Assembly: GCF_000731315.1 (NCBI RefSeq)
Contig: NZ_HG938354.1
Coordinates: 310,001 to 374,000 of the forward strand
Direction: 5' to 3'
DNA from: Neorhizobium galegae bv. orientalis str. HAMBI 540
Lineage (GTDB): Bacteria > Pseudomonadota > Alphaproteobacteria > Rhizobiales > Rhizobiaceae
Length of the DNA stretch: 64,000 nt
The notes beneath the pieces are model-generated. The model did no database searches. It saw only the letters and a program-made list of their open reading frames with translations, and had not been told where the DNA came from. Below, one piece after another: positions 55,651 to 64,000 of the stretch (within the stretch, counting starts at the first letter, position 1; each line of letters opens with the position of its first letter). The position numbers and the translations under genes were made by a program.

Positions 55651-56751
55651 CTAGTGGATGCGGTTCGGTCGCTCCTTGACCTTGTCCGGCGTATCAGCCG
55701 CCTGTTCCTCCACAACTTTCAGAAGCCCCTCCACGGGCGGTGACACGAGGCGGCGGGTCGAATCCCGGACCTGAAGGCTGGTGTTGAGAATGCTCGGCGA
55801 CGGCGCCGAGGCATCGCCCCGCATGCGCTTCTGCAGCCGTTCCCAGGCAAGGTGAGCGATCTCGTCGACCGGCTGGCGGATCGCGGTGAGCGCCGTTTTG
55901 CGGGCGCTCATCCAGGTGTAGTCGTCGAAGCCGATGATCGAGACCTGGTCGGGAATGTCGATCCGCTGCCTTGCGAGCGCGGTGAGTACGGCAAGCGTGG
56001 TGACGTTGGTCAGGGCAAAGACCGCCGATGGCAGCGGATGGCGCTCGAGCCAGTGCGCAAAGATTTCCGCACCCCGTTCGGCATTGGAGCCCAGCGCGAT
56101 TGCCACGGGCTCCCGGCCGATCATCTCGCGCACGATCGACGTCGCGCCGCGGACACGCTCGCGGATCGGCGCGATATCGAGATGCGACGCGGCAAGCACG
56201 ATATCGGAATGGCCCATCTCGACGAGATAACGGCCGGCGATTTCTCCCGCCTCGAAATTGTCGATCGTCACCGTATCGGCGGCGGCCGATTGCGGGATCA
56301 CACGGTCGACGAGCACGGTCGGCAGATGCCCGACTTCGCGGGCAAGTGCTGCCGGTATCGTATCTGAGCAGGGCACCGCGATAATGCCCGAAGGCCGCCA
56401 GCCGAGCAGCGTCTGCAGTCTGGATTCCTCCAGTTGCCGGTCGTCTCGCGAGCTCGCGACGATGACGTCGTAACCGTCCTTCAGCGCCATCACTTCGATG
56501 CGCGAGATAAGCGAGGTGAAGAACGTGTCGTCCAGATCCGGCACCAGGACGCCGACCACCCGGGCCTTGCCGGATTTCAGCTGCGAAGCGGCGCGGTCGA
56601 TCTGGAAGGAAAGGTCCTTCGCAGCCTGCTCGACCTTCTCCCGCAGGTCGTCGTTCACTGGCTTCCGGCCGCTGAAGACGTTCGACACGGTGGCGATCGA
56701 AACGCCTGCGCGTTCGGCGACTTCCTTGAGCGTTGCACGTTTGCGGGACAC
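55651..56751 (-). CDS. LacI-family regulator of the ribitol operon
   Basis: A 366-residue LacI/GalR regulator. The helix-turn-helix is ATLKEVAERAGVSIATVSNVFSGRKPV (about 6-32), followed by the sensor domain ending SIIGFDDYTWMSARKTALTAIRQP. The start is GTG at 56751 with GAGG just upstream; no ATG fits. It is the first gene of the ribitol operon and lies directly behind two palindromes (56764-56792), so it probably represses itself and the downstream transport and catabolic genes until the polyol signal binds. Confidence 0.9.
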   Translation of the reverse strand: MSRKRATLKEVAERAGVSIATVSNVFSGRKPVNDDLREKVEQAAKDLSFQIDRAASQLKSGKARVVGVLVPDLDDTFFTSLISRIEVMALKDGYDVIVASSRDDRQLEESRLQTLLGWRPSGIIAVPCSDTIPAALAREVGHLPTVLVDRVIPQSAAADTVTIDNFEAGEIAGRYLVEMGHSDIVLAASHLDIAPIRERVRGATSIVREMIGREPVAIALGSNAERGAEIFAHWLERHPLPSAVFALTNVTTLAVLTALARQRIDIPDQVSIIGFDDYTWMSARKTALTAIRQPVDEIAHLAWERLQKRMRGDASAPSPSILNTSLQVRDSTRRLVSPPVEGLLKVVEEQAADTPDKVKERPNRIH

Positions 56752-56763
56752 CGCAGCCTCACT

Positions 56764-56792
56764 GTTAAACGTTTTACCGTTAAACGTTTAAC
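56764..56792. promoter_or_regulatory. Tandem LacI operators ahead of the ribitol operon
   Basis: GTTAAACGTTTAAC (56779-56792) is a perfect 14-bp palindrome with the central CG typical of LacI sites. One base away is the near-copy GTTAAACGTTTTAC (56764-56777), so the centres are 15 bp apart. A TTGCTT-like -35 element lies further upstream (near 56810), placing the sites over the -10 to +1 area. Confidence 0.75.
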
Positions 56793-56846
56793 AGGTCCCC
56801 TTGCATAAGCAAGCGGAAATGTCTGCCGAGTGCTTGCCGGAAATAA

Positions 56847-58583
56847 TTATGCCGAAGGTTGCAAGCTCGCGGCCGGCTCGTCGATCGTCTGGATCGCATC
56901 ATAGGCGGCAAGCACCGTCTCCATCTGCGCCGTGTGCCCCTGGATGAATGCCGGTCCGTAGATGGTCTCATCCGGATATTCGGTGATCAGCGTCAGCGGA
57001 ACCGTGTGCCGGTCATCGATCGAGATCAGGCAGGGGAAGCCGTTGATGATGCGGAAACCGGTCTCACCGGCATGGGTTTCGAAAAGCCTGATCTGCGCGG
57101 CGTTGTAGGCGACGAGGCCAGGGATGGCGGCGAGGTGGCGGCTGACGCGGTCAATCAGGATTTCCGCCTGCGCTGTCCATTCGGCGTGATGGCGCATGAT
57201 CAGGAAAAAGCCCTTCGGCACCGTCCACATCGCAAACGTGCGCGGCACGTAGCCCGAAAGCGGCCGCGTCCACTCATGGGAGGGATAACCGTGCAGGTTG
57301 ACGTGCAGCTTGGCGCCGCTCAGCCTTTCCGCCTCGACGCGGATCGCCTTTTCGAACAGGTCCTTGCCGGAGCGGTATTCGAGATCGTCGCCAAGAGCGG
57401 TGTAGCGTGCCGCATGGTGCATGTGCAGGGGGTTGTCAGTGCGCAGCCGCCAATGGACCTGGTAACCATCGGGATTTTCGAGCGGCGAGATGACGAAATG
57501 CGAATTTGGCCGTGAGTGAAGCGTCTGCGCGGCACGCAACGCCCCGACGATGCCGGTCGTCTCGTTTGCATGCTGGCCACCGCTGATGATGACTGGCTTG
57601 TCAGCGCCTGAGTGATACCGAGCTTCGACGGCGCGGCCGGTCCGCGAGCGGGCTTCGAAGGGGACGCCATCGATCGCGGCAAGCTCACGGCGGATCTGCG
57701 AAACCGAGACGGGCGACACGGCTGAAGCGAGACGCTGCGGCTCAGTGACCGCCTCGGATGTCCACAACGGCCGCGTTTCGACGCGGACGGAGAGGGTCTG
57801 TCCGTCGCGGATTTCCGGGATGATTTGGCCGGGCTGCAGGCCGCGGTCGCCGATCGGCCGGCCGGCCTTTTTCTGGAAGACTTCGAGAAGCGAGAAATAG
57901 AAATCCTCGTGCAGCGCCTCGCGCAGGCTGACGACCTCTTCGCCCACGGCCAAACGCCGGTCTTCGGCGGGCAGGGTGACGGCGATGTTGAGCTCGTCGA
58001 AATAAGGCTCCATCGCCCCCCAATCATGGGCCGCGACGGCTTCGACGGCTGAGGAGAACAGCAGTTCATAGTCGGTCTCCAGCCGTTCGCCGGGCCCGCC
58101 GTCGAGGCATAGCCAGCCGGTCGGCGACAGCAGCGTTTCGCCGATGAAATCCGTATGGAGCCGGTTCGGCGCGAAAACTTTATGGGTTTCGATGCTGCCG
58201 TCCTTTGCGGTCAGCGTCAGAGCGTAAAAGGCATCTTCAGCCCCCGCTTCGAAGGTCAGCTGCGCTTCGTTTACAAGACCGGCCAGAGGATAGGCTTCTA
58301 GCAGGAAACGGTTTTTCGGGCAGGCCGGGTGAACGAGGTAAACGATGTGCAGGGCCGAGAGGTTGTCGAGATCGACCTCTTCAAGGAGGAAATGCAGCAA
58401 GGGCTTGTAGGCGCTGCGGAACTTTGCCTCGACGCCGGTGTCGGCAAGTTTCGCTTCGGCCTGCCTGCGGCTCTTCTCGTCGTCGAAAACCCAGGCTTCG
58501 ATCTTCGTGCCTCGGGCGCCGGAAAAACGCGTGACGAGGGTATCGAGCGTGCGCTCGACCTGCTGTTCGTGGATCAGTGTCAT
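56847..58583 (-). CDS. M14-type zinc carboxypeptidase
   Basis: A 578-residue protein. The C-terminal half (about 315-578) is an M14/succinylglutamate-desuccinylase-like zinc peptidase, with HxxE ligands in GGQHANETTG, the later histidine in LHVNLHGYPSHEW and NPDGYQVHWRLR, a usual M14 asparagine-aspartate-glycine segment. The first about 300 residues are a separate domain without a recognised family. There is no signal peptide. It should cleave C-terminal residues or amide side groups from imported peptides. The ATG at 58583 overlaps the DppC-type stop (ATGA), so it is the last gene of operon G; the longer reading extends into the permease gene and was rejected. Confidence 0.8.
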   Translation of the reverse strand: MTLIHEQQVERTLDTLVTRFSGARGTKIEAWVFDDEKSRRQAEAKLADTGVEAKFRSAYKPLLHFLLEEVDLDNLSALHIVYLVHPACPKNRFLLEAYPLAGLVNEAQLTFEAGAEDAFYALTLTAKDGSIETHKVFAPNRLHTDFIGETLLSPTGWLCLDGGPGERLETDYELLFSSAVEAVAAHDWGAMEPYFDELNIAVTLPAEDRRLAVGEEVVSLREALHEDFYFSLLEVFQKKAGRPIGDRGLQPGQIIPEIRDGQTLSVRVETRPLWTSEAVTEPQRLASAVSPVSVSQIRRELAAIDGVPFEARSRTGRAVEARYHSGADKPVIISGGQHANETTGIVGALRAAQTLHSRPNSHFVISPLENPDGYQVHWRLRTDNPLHMHHAARYTALGDDLEYRSGKDLFEKAIRVEAERLSGAKLHVNLHGYPSHEWTRPLSGYVPRTFAMWTVPKGFFLIMRHHAEWTAQAEILIDRVSRHLAAIPGLVAYNAAQIRLFETHAGETGFRIINGFPCLISIDDRHTVPLTLITEYPDETIYGPAFIQGHTAQMETVLAAYDAIQTIDEPAASLQPSA

Positions 58584-59422
58584 GCGGAGGTTCTGCCTGT
58601 GGGATCGAGACTGTCGCGCAGCCAGTCGCCGAGGAGGTTGAGGCCAAGGACGGTGAGAAGGATGGCAAGGCCCGGGAAGACGCTGACCCACCAAGCGGTC
58701 TGCAGATAGGTGCGGCCTTCGGCGAGCATGCCGCCCCAGCTCGGGATAGTCGGGTCGATGCCGAGACCGAGGAAGGTGAGGCTCGATTCGAGCAGGATGT
58801 TGGTGGCGACGTTGAGCGTCATCAGCACGATGACCGGGCCGATCAGGTTGGGCAGCAGATGCTGGACGATGATGCGCCAGTCCTTGACCCCGATCGCGCG
58901 GGCCGAAAGGATGAATTCGCGCTCGCGCAGCGTCAGCACAGAGCCGCGCACCAGGCGGGCATATTGCACCCATTGCGAGACGATCAGCAGGATGATGGTG
59001 TTCGCCAGCCCGCCGCCGACGATGGCGATGAAGGTAATGGCGAGCAGGATGAAGGGGAGCGCCAACTGGATATCGGCAAACCGCATCACCAGCATGTCCC
59101 AGATGCCACGGTAATAACCGGCGATCAGGCCCATGAAGACACCTATCGTGACGCCGCCGGCGACGGAGACGAAGCCGACCAGAAGCGAGATCTTGCCGCC
59201 GGCCATGACGCGCGCAAGCACGTCGCGCCCGAGCGGGTCGGTGCCGAAGACATGTGCCGGCCTGACGAAGGGTGGCACGAGGCGCGACATCAGGTCGATC
59301 TTTTCAGCACCGGGAAGGATCACGCCGGAGAAGATGACGGCGATGCCGATGACGCCGACGAGGAAAGCGCCGAGGATGAATTCGAGCTTCAGGAAATTCG
59401 AGGAAGCAGTGCGCGAGGCCAT
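58580..59422 (-). CDS. DppC-type peptide ABC permease
   Basis: A 280-residue permease: first span about 15-38, VFGTDPLGRDVLARVMAGGKISL, EAA-type loop LREREFILSARAIGVKDWRIIVQHLLPNL and the ending LLGDWLRDSLDPTG. The ATG at 59422 follows GGAGTGAGAGCC; a GTG 9 bases further out lies inside the ribosome site. It precedes the carboxypeptidase gene with a 4-base overlap. Confidence 0.91.
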   Translation of the reverse strand: MASRTASSNFLKLEFILGAFLVGVIGIAVIFSGVILPGAEKIDLMSRLVPPFVRPAHVFGTDPLGRDVLARVMAGGKISLLVGFVSVAGGVTIGVFMGLIAGYYRGIWDMLVMRFADIQLALPFILLAITFIAIVGGGLANTIILLIVSQWVQYARLVRGSVLTLREREFILSARAIGVKDWRIIVQHLLPNLIGPVIVLMTLNVATNILLESSLTFLGLGIDPTIPSWGGMLAEGRTYLQTAWWVSVFPGLAILLTVLGLNLLGDWLRDSLDPTGRTSA

Positions 59423-59427
59423 GGCTC

Positions 59428-60351
59428 TCACTCCGTCCGGATGCGGGGATCGACAAGGCCGTAGGCGATGTCGACCAGAAGGTTGATGCCGATGATCATC
59501 AGCGACAGGACGGTGATGACCGCCTGCAGCACCGGATAGTCGCGGGCGCCGACGGCGTCGAAGGCGAGCGTGCCGAGGCCCGGCCAGTTGAAGACGCGCT
59601 CGACGACGACGATGCCGCCCAGCAGGCCGCCGAACTGCAGGCCGAAATAGGTGATCAGCGGAATGGCGCAGTTGCGGAGCGCGTGCTTGTAGAGCACCGC
59701 GTTTTCGCTCAAGCCCTTGGCGCGGGCGACCATGATATATTGCGAGCGCAGCGTCTCCAGCATGGTGGTGCGCACCAGGCGGACATTGGTCGCCGTCAGG
59801 ATGATGCCCATGGTAACGGCCGGCAGGATAAAGCTTTCAAATCCGTCCATGCCGCTTGGCGGCAGCAGCGGCAGAGCGATGGCAAAAAGCAGGACGAGCA
59901 TCGTCGCCAGCCAGAAATTCGGGAAGGACAGGCCGACGAGCGACAGGATGCGGATCAGCTGGTCGGCCCATTTGCCGCGCGCGGTGGCTGCCTTGATGCC
60001 GAGCGGAATGGAGATCACGATTGAGACGATCAGCGAGGTGAAGGCGAGCGCCAGCGTCGCCGGCAGCGCCTTGCCGATCAGCAGCGACACCGGCGTGCCG
60101 CCGAGGAAGCTCTTGCCGAAATCGAGCGTGAAGATGCCCTTCAGGAAATTCAGGTATTGAACGAAGAACGGTTCGTTGAGCCCCAGCCCCTCCCGGATAC
60201 GCACGAGATCGGCCTCGGTGACGCTGCCGGCGCCTTGCGTCAGCATCAGCGCCGGGTCGCCCGTGAGGCGGATCGCGAAAGCGACCGTCAGCGTCACGGC
60301 AATCACGACGAAAATCGCCTGAGCCAGGCGTTTTAACAGGAATGCGGCCAA
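59428..60351 (-). CDS. DppB-type peptide ABC permease
   Basis: A 307-residue DppB permease: N-terminus AAFLLKRLAQAIFVVIAVTLTVAFAIRLTGDPA, EAA-type loop LRSQYIMVARAKGLSENAVLYKHALRNCAIPL, and the C-terminus VDIAYGLVDPRIRTE. The start is TTG at 60351, with AAGGGAACGAAAG upstream; no ATG is nearby. Separated from the binding-protein gene by a 66-bp gap holding a strong hairpin. Confidence 0.89.
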   Translation of the reverse strand: MAAFLLKRLAQAIFVVIAVTLTVAFAIRLTGDPALMLTQGAGSVTEADLVRIREGLGLNEPFFVQYLNFLKGIFTLDFGKSFLGGTPVSLLIGKALPATLALAFTSLIVSIVISIPLGIKAATARGKWADQLIRILSLVGLSFPNFWLATMLVLLFAIALPLLPPSGMDGFESFILPAVTMGIILTATNVRLVRTTMLETLRSQYIMVARAKGLSENAVLYKHALRNCAIPLITYFGLQFGGLLGGIVVVERVFNWPGLGTLAFDAVGARDYPVLQAVITVLSLMIIGINLLVDIAYGLVDPRIRTE

Positions 60352-60375
60352 AACTTTCGTTCCCTTGTTCTTATT

Positions 60376-60410
60376 CGAGCCGCCGCCTCCGATTGGAAGG
60401 CGGCGGCTCG
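60376..60410 (-). terminator. 13-bp stem-loop after binding-protein gene
   Basis: CGAGCCGCCGCCT and AGGCGGCGGCTCG form a perfect 13-bp stem with a 9-base loop, 7 bases after the binding-protein stop. No T-run follows, so a stabilising or partial-termination role ahead of the permease genes is likely. Confidence 0.6.
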
Positions 60411-60417
60411 CGAAGTC

Positions 60418-61953
60418 TTAGTCGACGGTGACGTCGGTGAACTTCAGACGGCTGTCCGGCACCGGGGTAAAGTTCTTCACGCGCTTGTTGATGCCGAAGA
60501 TGGCGTTCAAGTTGTAGAGCGGCATTTCCAGCGCCCGGTCGGCGGCGTAGTGGGCGATTTCCTGCAGAACCTTCTCACGCTCGGCGACATTGGTGATGGT
60601 GCGCTGCTTGGCAAGCAGGTCGTCCATCTTCGGGTCGCTGTCGTAAGGGTTCCACTTTTCGCCGGTGTGGTACATGGCGACGGCGGTGTTGTCGTAGTCG
60701 AGCGTCCAGCCGCCCCAGGACTGCTGGAACATCGCGCCGGTCTTGCCGCCGGGGATGATGTCGTTCAAGAGAACGTTGGTCTCATAGGGCTTGATCGTTG
60801 CGGTGATGCCGATCGTCTGCAGGTAGGCGGAGATCGCCTGGGCGACTTCGATGAAGGTCGCCTCGTTGCCGCGAAGGTCGATCTGCAGGGATGCGCCCGG
60901 CGCGACGCCGGCTTCCTTGAGGAGCGCCTGTGCCTTGACCGGATCGTAGGGCAGCGGCTTCATGGCCTTGTCGAAGCCGAAGGACAGCGGTCCCTGGAAG
61001 CTTGCGATCGGCTGCGCCTGGCCGCCGAGGATCGACTTGATGATCGCGTCGCGATCGACGCCCATGATCAGCGCCTGGCGCACCTTCGGATCCTTGGTGA
61101 TGCCGTCGCGGGTGTTGAAGCGCAGGGCGTAGACCGTCGGGCCCGGCGAGGTGACCACGGCGAGCTTGGCATTGCCCTGGATGGTCGGGATCATGCCGAT
61201 CGGAATGGTCGGCGGGATGACGAGATCGACACGGCCGGCCTGCAGTTCGGCAACCGCTGTCGCCGGCTCGGAAATGAACTTGTATTCCAGATCCGAAATT
61301 TTCGGCGCGCCGCCGAAATAGTCCGGGTTGGCGGAAAGCACGATGTTCACCTTCGGCTCGTAGGAGACGAACTTGAAGGCACCGGTGCCGACTGGATGGG
61401 CGTTGAAATAGGCATCGCCCTTTTCGGCGATGTATTTCGGCGGCACGATCATCGCGCCGTAACCGGCGAGCTTCGTCAGGATAACCGGATCGGCCACCTT
61501 CAGCTTCATGTCGATCGTGGTGGCATCGATAACGTCGACGCTGCCGATCGAATTGTAGTTGGATTGCTGCGGCCCCTTGGCGCCTTCGGCTCCGAGCAGG
61601 CGGTCGAAGGTGAATTTCACCGCTTCGGCATCGAAGGCTTCGCCGTTGTGGAATTTCACGCCTTCACGCAGCTTGAAGCGGATGCGCATGCCGTTGTCGA
61701 GCACTTCCCAGGAGGTCGCGAGGCCCGGGACGAGCTTCAGGTCAGGACCGCGATAGGTAAGGCCGTCGAAGATGTTGGTCGCGACCGAGGCCCAGTTGAC
61801 CAGGAACGTGTCGATCGGATCCCAGCTGCCCGGATCCTGCGGCGAAGACACCGTCAGCTTGCCGGCGGCGAGAGCCGAGACCGGCGCGAATGCGACGCCT
61901 GCGAGCGCCATCGCCACAAATGCCGTCCGCAAACCCCTCTGTATTTTTATCAT
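60418..61953 (-). CDS. Family 5 peptide-binding protein
   Basis: A 511-residue DppA-type binding protein with a Sec signal (MIKIQRGLRTAFVAMALAGVAFAPVSALAA). The mature part begins KLTVSSPQDPGSWDPIDTF and has the landmarks LREGVKFHNGEAFDAEAVKFTFDR and PVGTGAFKFVSYEPK. The ATG at 61953 follows CAGGAGCAAAAACG. It sits between the fused ATPase and the permease pair; a peptide cargo is inferred from the M14 carboxypeptidase in the same operon. Confidence 0.9.
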   Translation of the reverse strand: MIKIQRGLRTAFVAMALAGVAFAPVSALAAGKLTVSSPQDPGSWDPIDTFLVNWASVATNIFDGLTYRGPDLKLVPGLATSWEVLDNGMRIRFKLREGVKFHNGEAFDAEAVKFTFDRLLGAEGAKGPQQSNYNSIGSVDVIDATTIDMKLKVADPVILTKLAGYGAMIVPPKYIAEKGDAYFNAHPVGTGAFKFVSYEPKVNIVLSANPDYFGGAPKISDLEYKFISEPATAVAELQAGRVDLVIPPTIPIGMIPTIQGNAKLAVVTSPGPTVYALRFNTRDGITKDPKVRQALIMGVDRDAIIKSILGGQAQPIASFQGPLSFGFDKAMKPLPYDPVKAQALLKEAGVAPGASLQIDLRGNEATFIEVAQAISAYLQTIGITATIKPYETNVLLNDIIPGGKTGAMFQQSWGGWTLDYDNTAVAMYHTGEKWNPYDSDPKMDDLLAKQRTITNVAEREKVLQEIAHYAADRALEMPLYNLNAIFGINKRVKNFTPVPDSRLKFTDVTVD

Positions 61954-61990
61954 CGTTTTTGCTCCTGTTGAAAAACCGAATGTCAAATCG

Positions 61991-63823
61991 TCATGCACCG
62001 CGCGCCACGTAATGGCCTGGCGCGATTTCCTCCCGGGCGAGAAGCACCGGTTCGTTCCCAACAGCCCGGATCGGGCTCGGAATGTCGCCCTCGATCATCG
62101 CCAGCGGCTTGCGCCGGCGCGGATCGGCGACCGGCACCGCCGAAAGAAGCCGCCGCGTATAGTCATGCGTCGGCGTTTCGAAGATCTGGCGGCGATTGCC
62201 GAATTCCATGATCTGGCCAAGATAGAGCACCGCCACCCGGTGGCTCATCTTCTCGACCACCGCCATGTCGTGGCTGATGAAGAGATAGGCCAGGCCGCGC
62301 TCTTCCTGCAGGTCCATGAACAGGTTGATGATCTGCGCCTGGATCGAGACGTCGAGCGCCGAAAGCGCCTCGTCGGCGATGATCAGCTTCGGCTTGGAGG
62401 CGAGCGCCCGGGCGATGCAGACGCGCTGGCGTTGGCCGCCGGAGAACTCGTGCGGATAACGGCGGGCATGCGCGGAGGTGAGGCCGACCCGTTCGAGCAG
62501 CGCATCGACGGTTTTTGCGATCTCCTTCTCGCTGTCGAGAAGGCCGTGGGTGCGGATCGGCTCGGCGATCGAGAACCTGACCGTCTTGCGCGGATCGAGC
62601 GAGGCGAACGGATCTTGGAAGATATATTGTACGTCCCGGCGCAGGTTGTGCCGTTCCGCCATGGTCATTGCCGAGAGCGGCTTGCCCGAAAAGGTAATAT
62701 TGCCGGCTGTTGCCTTCTGAAGCTGCTGGATGGTGCGGCCGATCGTCGACTTGCCCGATCCGGATTCGCCGACCAGCGCCAACGTCTCGCCCGGATGGAT
62801 GTCGAACGAGACTTTTTCCACCGCGTGGACGCGGTGGGTGACCTTGCCGAGCAGGCCCTTCTTGATGTCGAAGCGGACCACGAGATCGCGCACCGACAGC
62901 AGCGGATCGGCATCGTAGCGGGCGGTATCCTGGATGCGTTCGATGCCCGAAAGCGTCGGTTCACCGTTTTCGAGCACGGTCAACGGCAGGCGCTTGGGGA
63001 ATTCCTCGCCGGTCATGCTGCCGAGCTTCGGCACGGCTGCCAGAAGTGTGCGGGTATAGGCATTGGTGGGCTTCTCGAAAATGTCGAGCGCCTTGCCCTT
63101 TTCCACCGCCTTGCCCTTCCACATCACCACCACGTCGTCGGCCATCTCGGCGACGACGCCCATGTCATGGGTGATGAAGATGACGGCGGCACCGAGTTCC
63201 TTCTGCAGGTCGCGCAGGATATTGAGGATCTGCGCCTGGATCGTCACGTCGAGCGCTGTGGTCGGCTCGTCGGCGATCAGCAGCCTTGGCCGGCAGGCAA
63301 GTGCCATGGCGATCATCACGCGCTGACGCATGCCGCCGGAAAGCTGGTGCGGATAACGGGTCAGCAGTTCCGCCGCATCCGGCAGGCGGACCATGTCGAG
63401 AAGCCGTTTCGCCTCGGCAAGTGCTGCGCTGTTCGACTTGCCTTCATGCAGTTTCAGGATTTCGGCCACCTGGTCGCCGATCGTGAAGACCGGGTTGAGC
63501 GAGGTCATCGGCTCCTGGAAGATCATCGAGATCTCCTTGCCGCGAATGCTGCGCATCTTCTTCTGGTCGAGTTTCAGGAGATCGATCTCGCCGCCTGATG
63601 TCTGGAACAGGATGCGTCCGGTCGGGTAATTGGCGCCGAGCATATCGGCAAGCCGCATGATCGAGAGCGAGGTCACCGACTTGCCCGAACCGGATTCGCC
63701 GACGATCGCGACAGTCTGGCCGGCCGAAACGGAAAAGCTCAGGTTCTCGATGACGCGGGAGGCGCCGAACTCGACCGAAAGGTCATCCACGGCCAGAAGC
63801 GGGGTGGGGGCGGTTGGCGTCAC
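61991..63823 (-). CDS. Fused double ATPase of peptide ABC importer
   Basis: A 610-residue DppD-DppF fusion. First half: [40 protein letters not shown]. Second half: [29 protein letters not shown]. The start is GTG at 63823, nine bases after TAGGAG, and 11 bases after the stop of the partial gene upstream. It powers the DppB/DppC pair of operon G and is clearly distinct from the fused ATPase of operon A. Confidence 0.91.
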   Translation of the reverse strand: MTPTAPTPLLAVDDLSVEFGASRVIENLSFSVSAGQTVAIVGESGSGKSVTSLSIMRLADMLGANYPTGRILFQTSGGEIDLLKLDQKKMRSIRGKEISMIFQEPMTSLNPVFTIGDQVAEILKLHEGKSNSAALAEAKRLLDMVRLPDAAELLTRYPHQLSGGMRQRVMIAMALACRPRLLIADEPTTALDVTIQAQILNILRDLQKELGAAVIFITHDMGVVAEMADDVVVMWKGKAVEKGKALDIFEKPTNAYTRTLLAAVPKLGSMTGEEFPKRLPLTVLENGEPTLSGIERIQDTARYDADPLLSVRDLVVRFDIKKGLLGKVTHRVHAVEKVSFDIHPGETLALVGESGSGKSTIGRTIQQLQKATAGNITFSGKPLSAMTMAERHNLRRDVQYIFQDPFASLDPRKTVRFSIAEPIRTHGLLDSEKEIAKTVDALLERVGLTSAHARRYPHEFSGGQRQRVCIARALASKPKLIIADEALSALDVSIQAQIINLFMDLQEERGLAYLFISHDMAVVEKMSHRVAVLYLGQIMEFGNRRQIFETPTHDYTRRLLSAVPVADPRRRKPLAMIEGDIPSPIRAVGNEPVLLAREEIAPGHYVARGA

Positions 63824-63834
63824 TCGGGGAACTC

Positions 63835-64000
63835 CTACCGGATAATGGCGGCGCAGGCCGCCCGAATGAGTGCGTCGACAGCGGGATCCATAAGATGCTC
63901 ATGACGTTCGGCACGGCAGCTGTTGGCAGCCACGCTCACCGTCATCTGCCTGTTCTCCCACGTATGGCGGCCCCGAATTTCTTTCGGTTTTTCCGTCACC
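63835..64000 (-). CDS. C-terminal part of an unidentified protein, start off the window
   Basis: An open frame entering from the right edge and ending at TAG 63835-63837, giving the last 54 residues (ending VDALIRAACAAIIR). The segment contains WENRQMTVSVAANSCRAERHEHLMDP. It reads like the tail of a cytosolic enzyme and is the gene immediately upstream of the fused ATPase, so it belongs to operon G. No family was recognised; a peptidase is a guess from context only. Confidence 0.5.
   Translation of the reverse strand, partial: VTEKPKEIRGRHTWENRQMTVSVAANSCRAERHEHLMDPAVDALIRAACAAIIR

Overview
The window looks like a catabolic, transport-rich region from a Rhizobiaceae-type alphaproteobacterium (Rhizobium/Agrobacterium/Sinorhizobium relatives). 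This rests on high GC, dense operons with ATGA overlaps, five ABC importers in 64 kb, a complete five-step hut pathway, and a ribitol operon and pectin operon of rhizobial style. Such regions usually sit on a chromid or megaplasmid, but nothing here proves the replicon. No rRNA, tRNA, CRISPR array, phage gene or transposase gene was seen.

Layout. (A) 1-13269: a minus-strand oligosaccharide operon running off the left edge. In transcription order it holds a family 5 solute-binding protein, a GHL6-type glycosidase, two Opp-type permeases, a fused double ATPase, a hydroxypyruvate-isomerase-like TIM barrel, a GH42 beta-galactosidase and a flavin amine oxidase. A LacI regulator is divergent. (B) 13311-23198: a pectin/oligogalacturonide operon (remnant of a GH4 gene, MalF/MalG permeases, MsmX-type ATPase, family 1 binding protein, GH28, GH105, KduI) with a divergent AraC regulator. 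An 887-bp element with about 30-bp inverted ends and a 6-bp flanking duplication, carrying a lone SAM methyltransferase, is inserted between GH105 and kduI. (C) 23334-32086: a gamma-glutamyltransferase-like enzyme with a complete Dpp/Gsi-type importer, and a divergent FadR-type GntR gene translationally coupled to a SnoaL-like protein. (D) 32172-39077: a redox/stress island with a secreted alpha/beta hydrolase, DipZ (CcdA plus thioredoxin), a Tat-exported epoxide-hydrolase-like protein, an OmpR/EnvZ-type two-component pair, Ohr and a small membrane ORF. The intergenic regions share a GATAC-type motif.

(E) 39258-47309: hutDUGHI (minus) diverging from hutFC (plus), with a perfect HutC-type palindrome between them. 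This gives histidine to glutamate through formimidoylglutamate and formylglutamate. (F) 47371-56751: a ribitol operon read on the minus strand (lacI, two permeases, binding protein, FAD oxidoreductase, MalK-type ATPase, rbtD, rbtK) with two LacI palindromes ahead of lacI. (G) 56847-64000: a peptide-type operon (unidentified partial gene, fused double ATPase, family 5 binding protein, DppB, DppC, M14 carboxypeptidase).

The islands are largely self-contained uptake-plus-catabolism modules, mostly with their own regulator. The strongest candidates for something undescribed are the methyltransferase-carrying element in the pectin operon, the redox island with its shared motif, and operon A, whose enzyme set does not match a standard pathway. 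All functional calls come from reading the sequence and recalled family knowledge; no database search was run.
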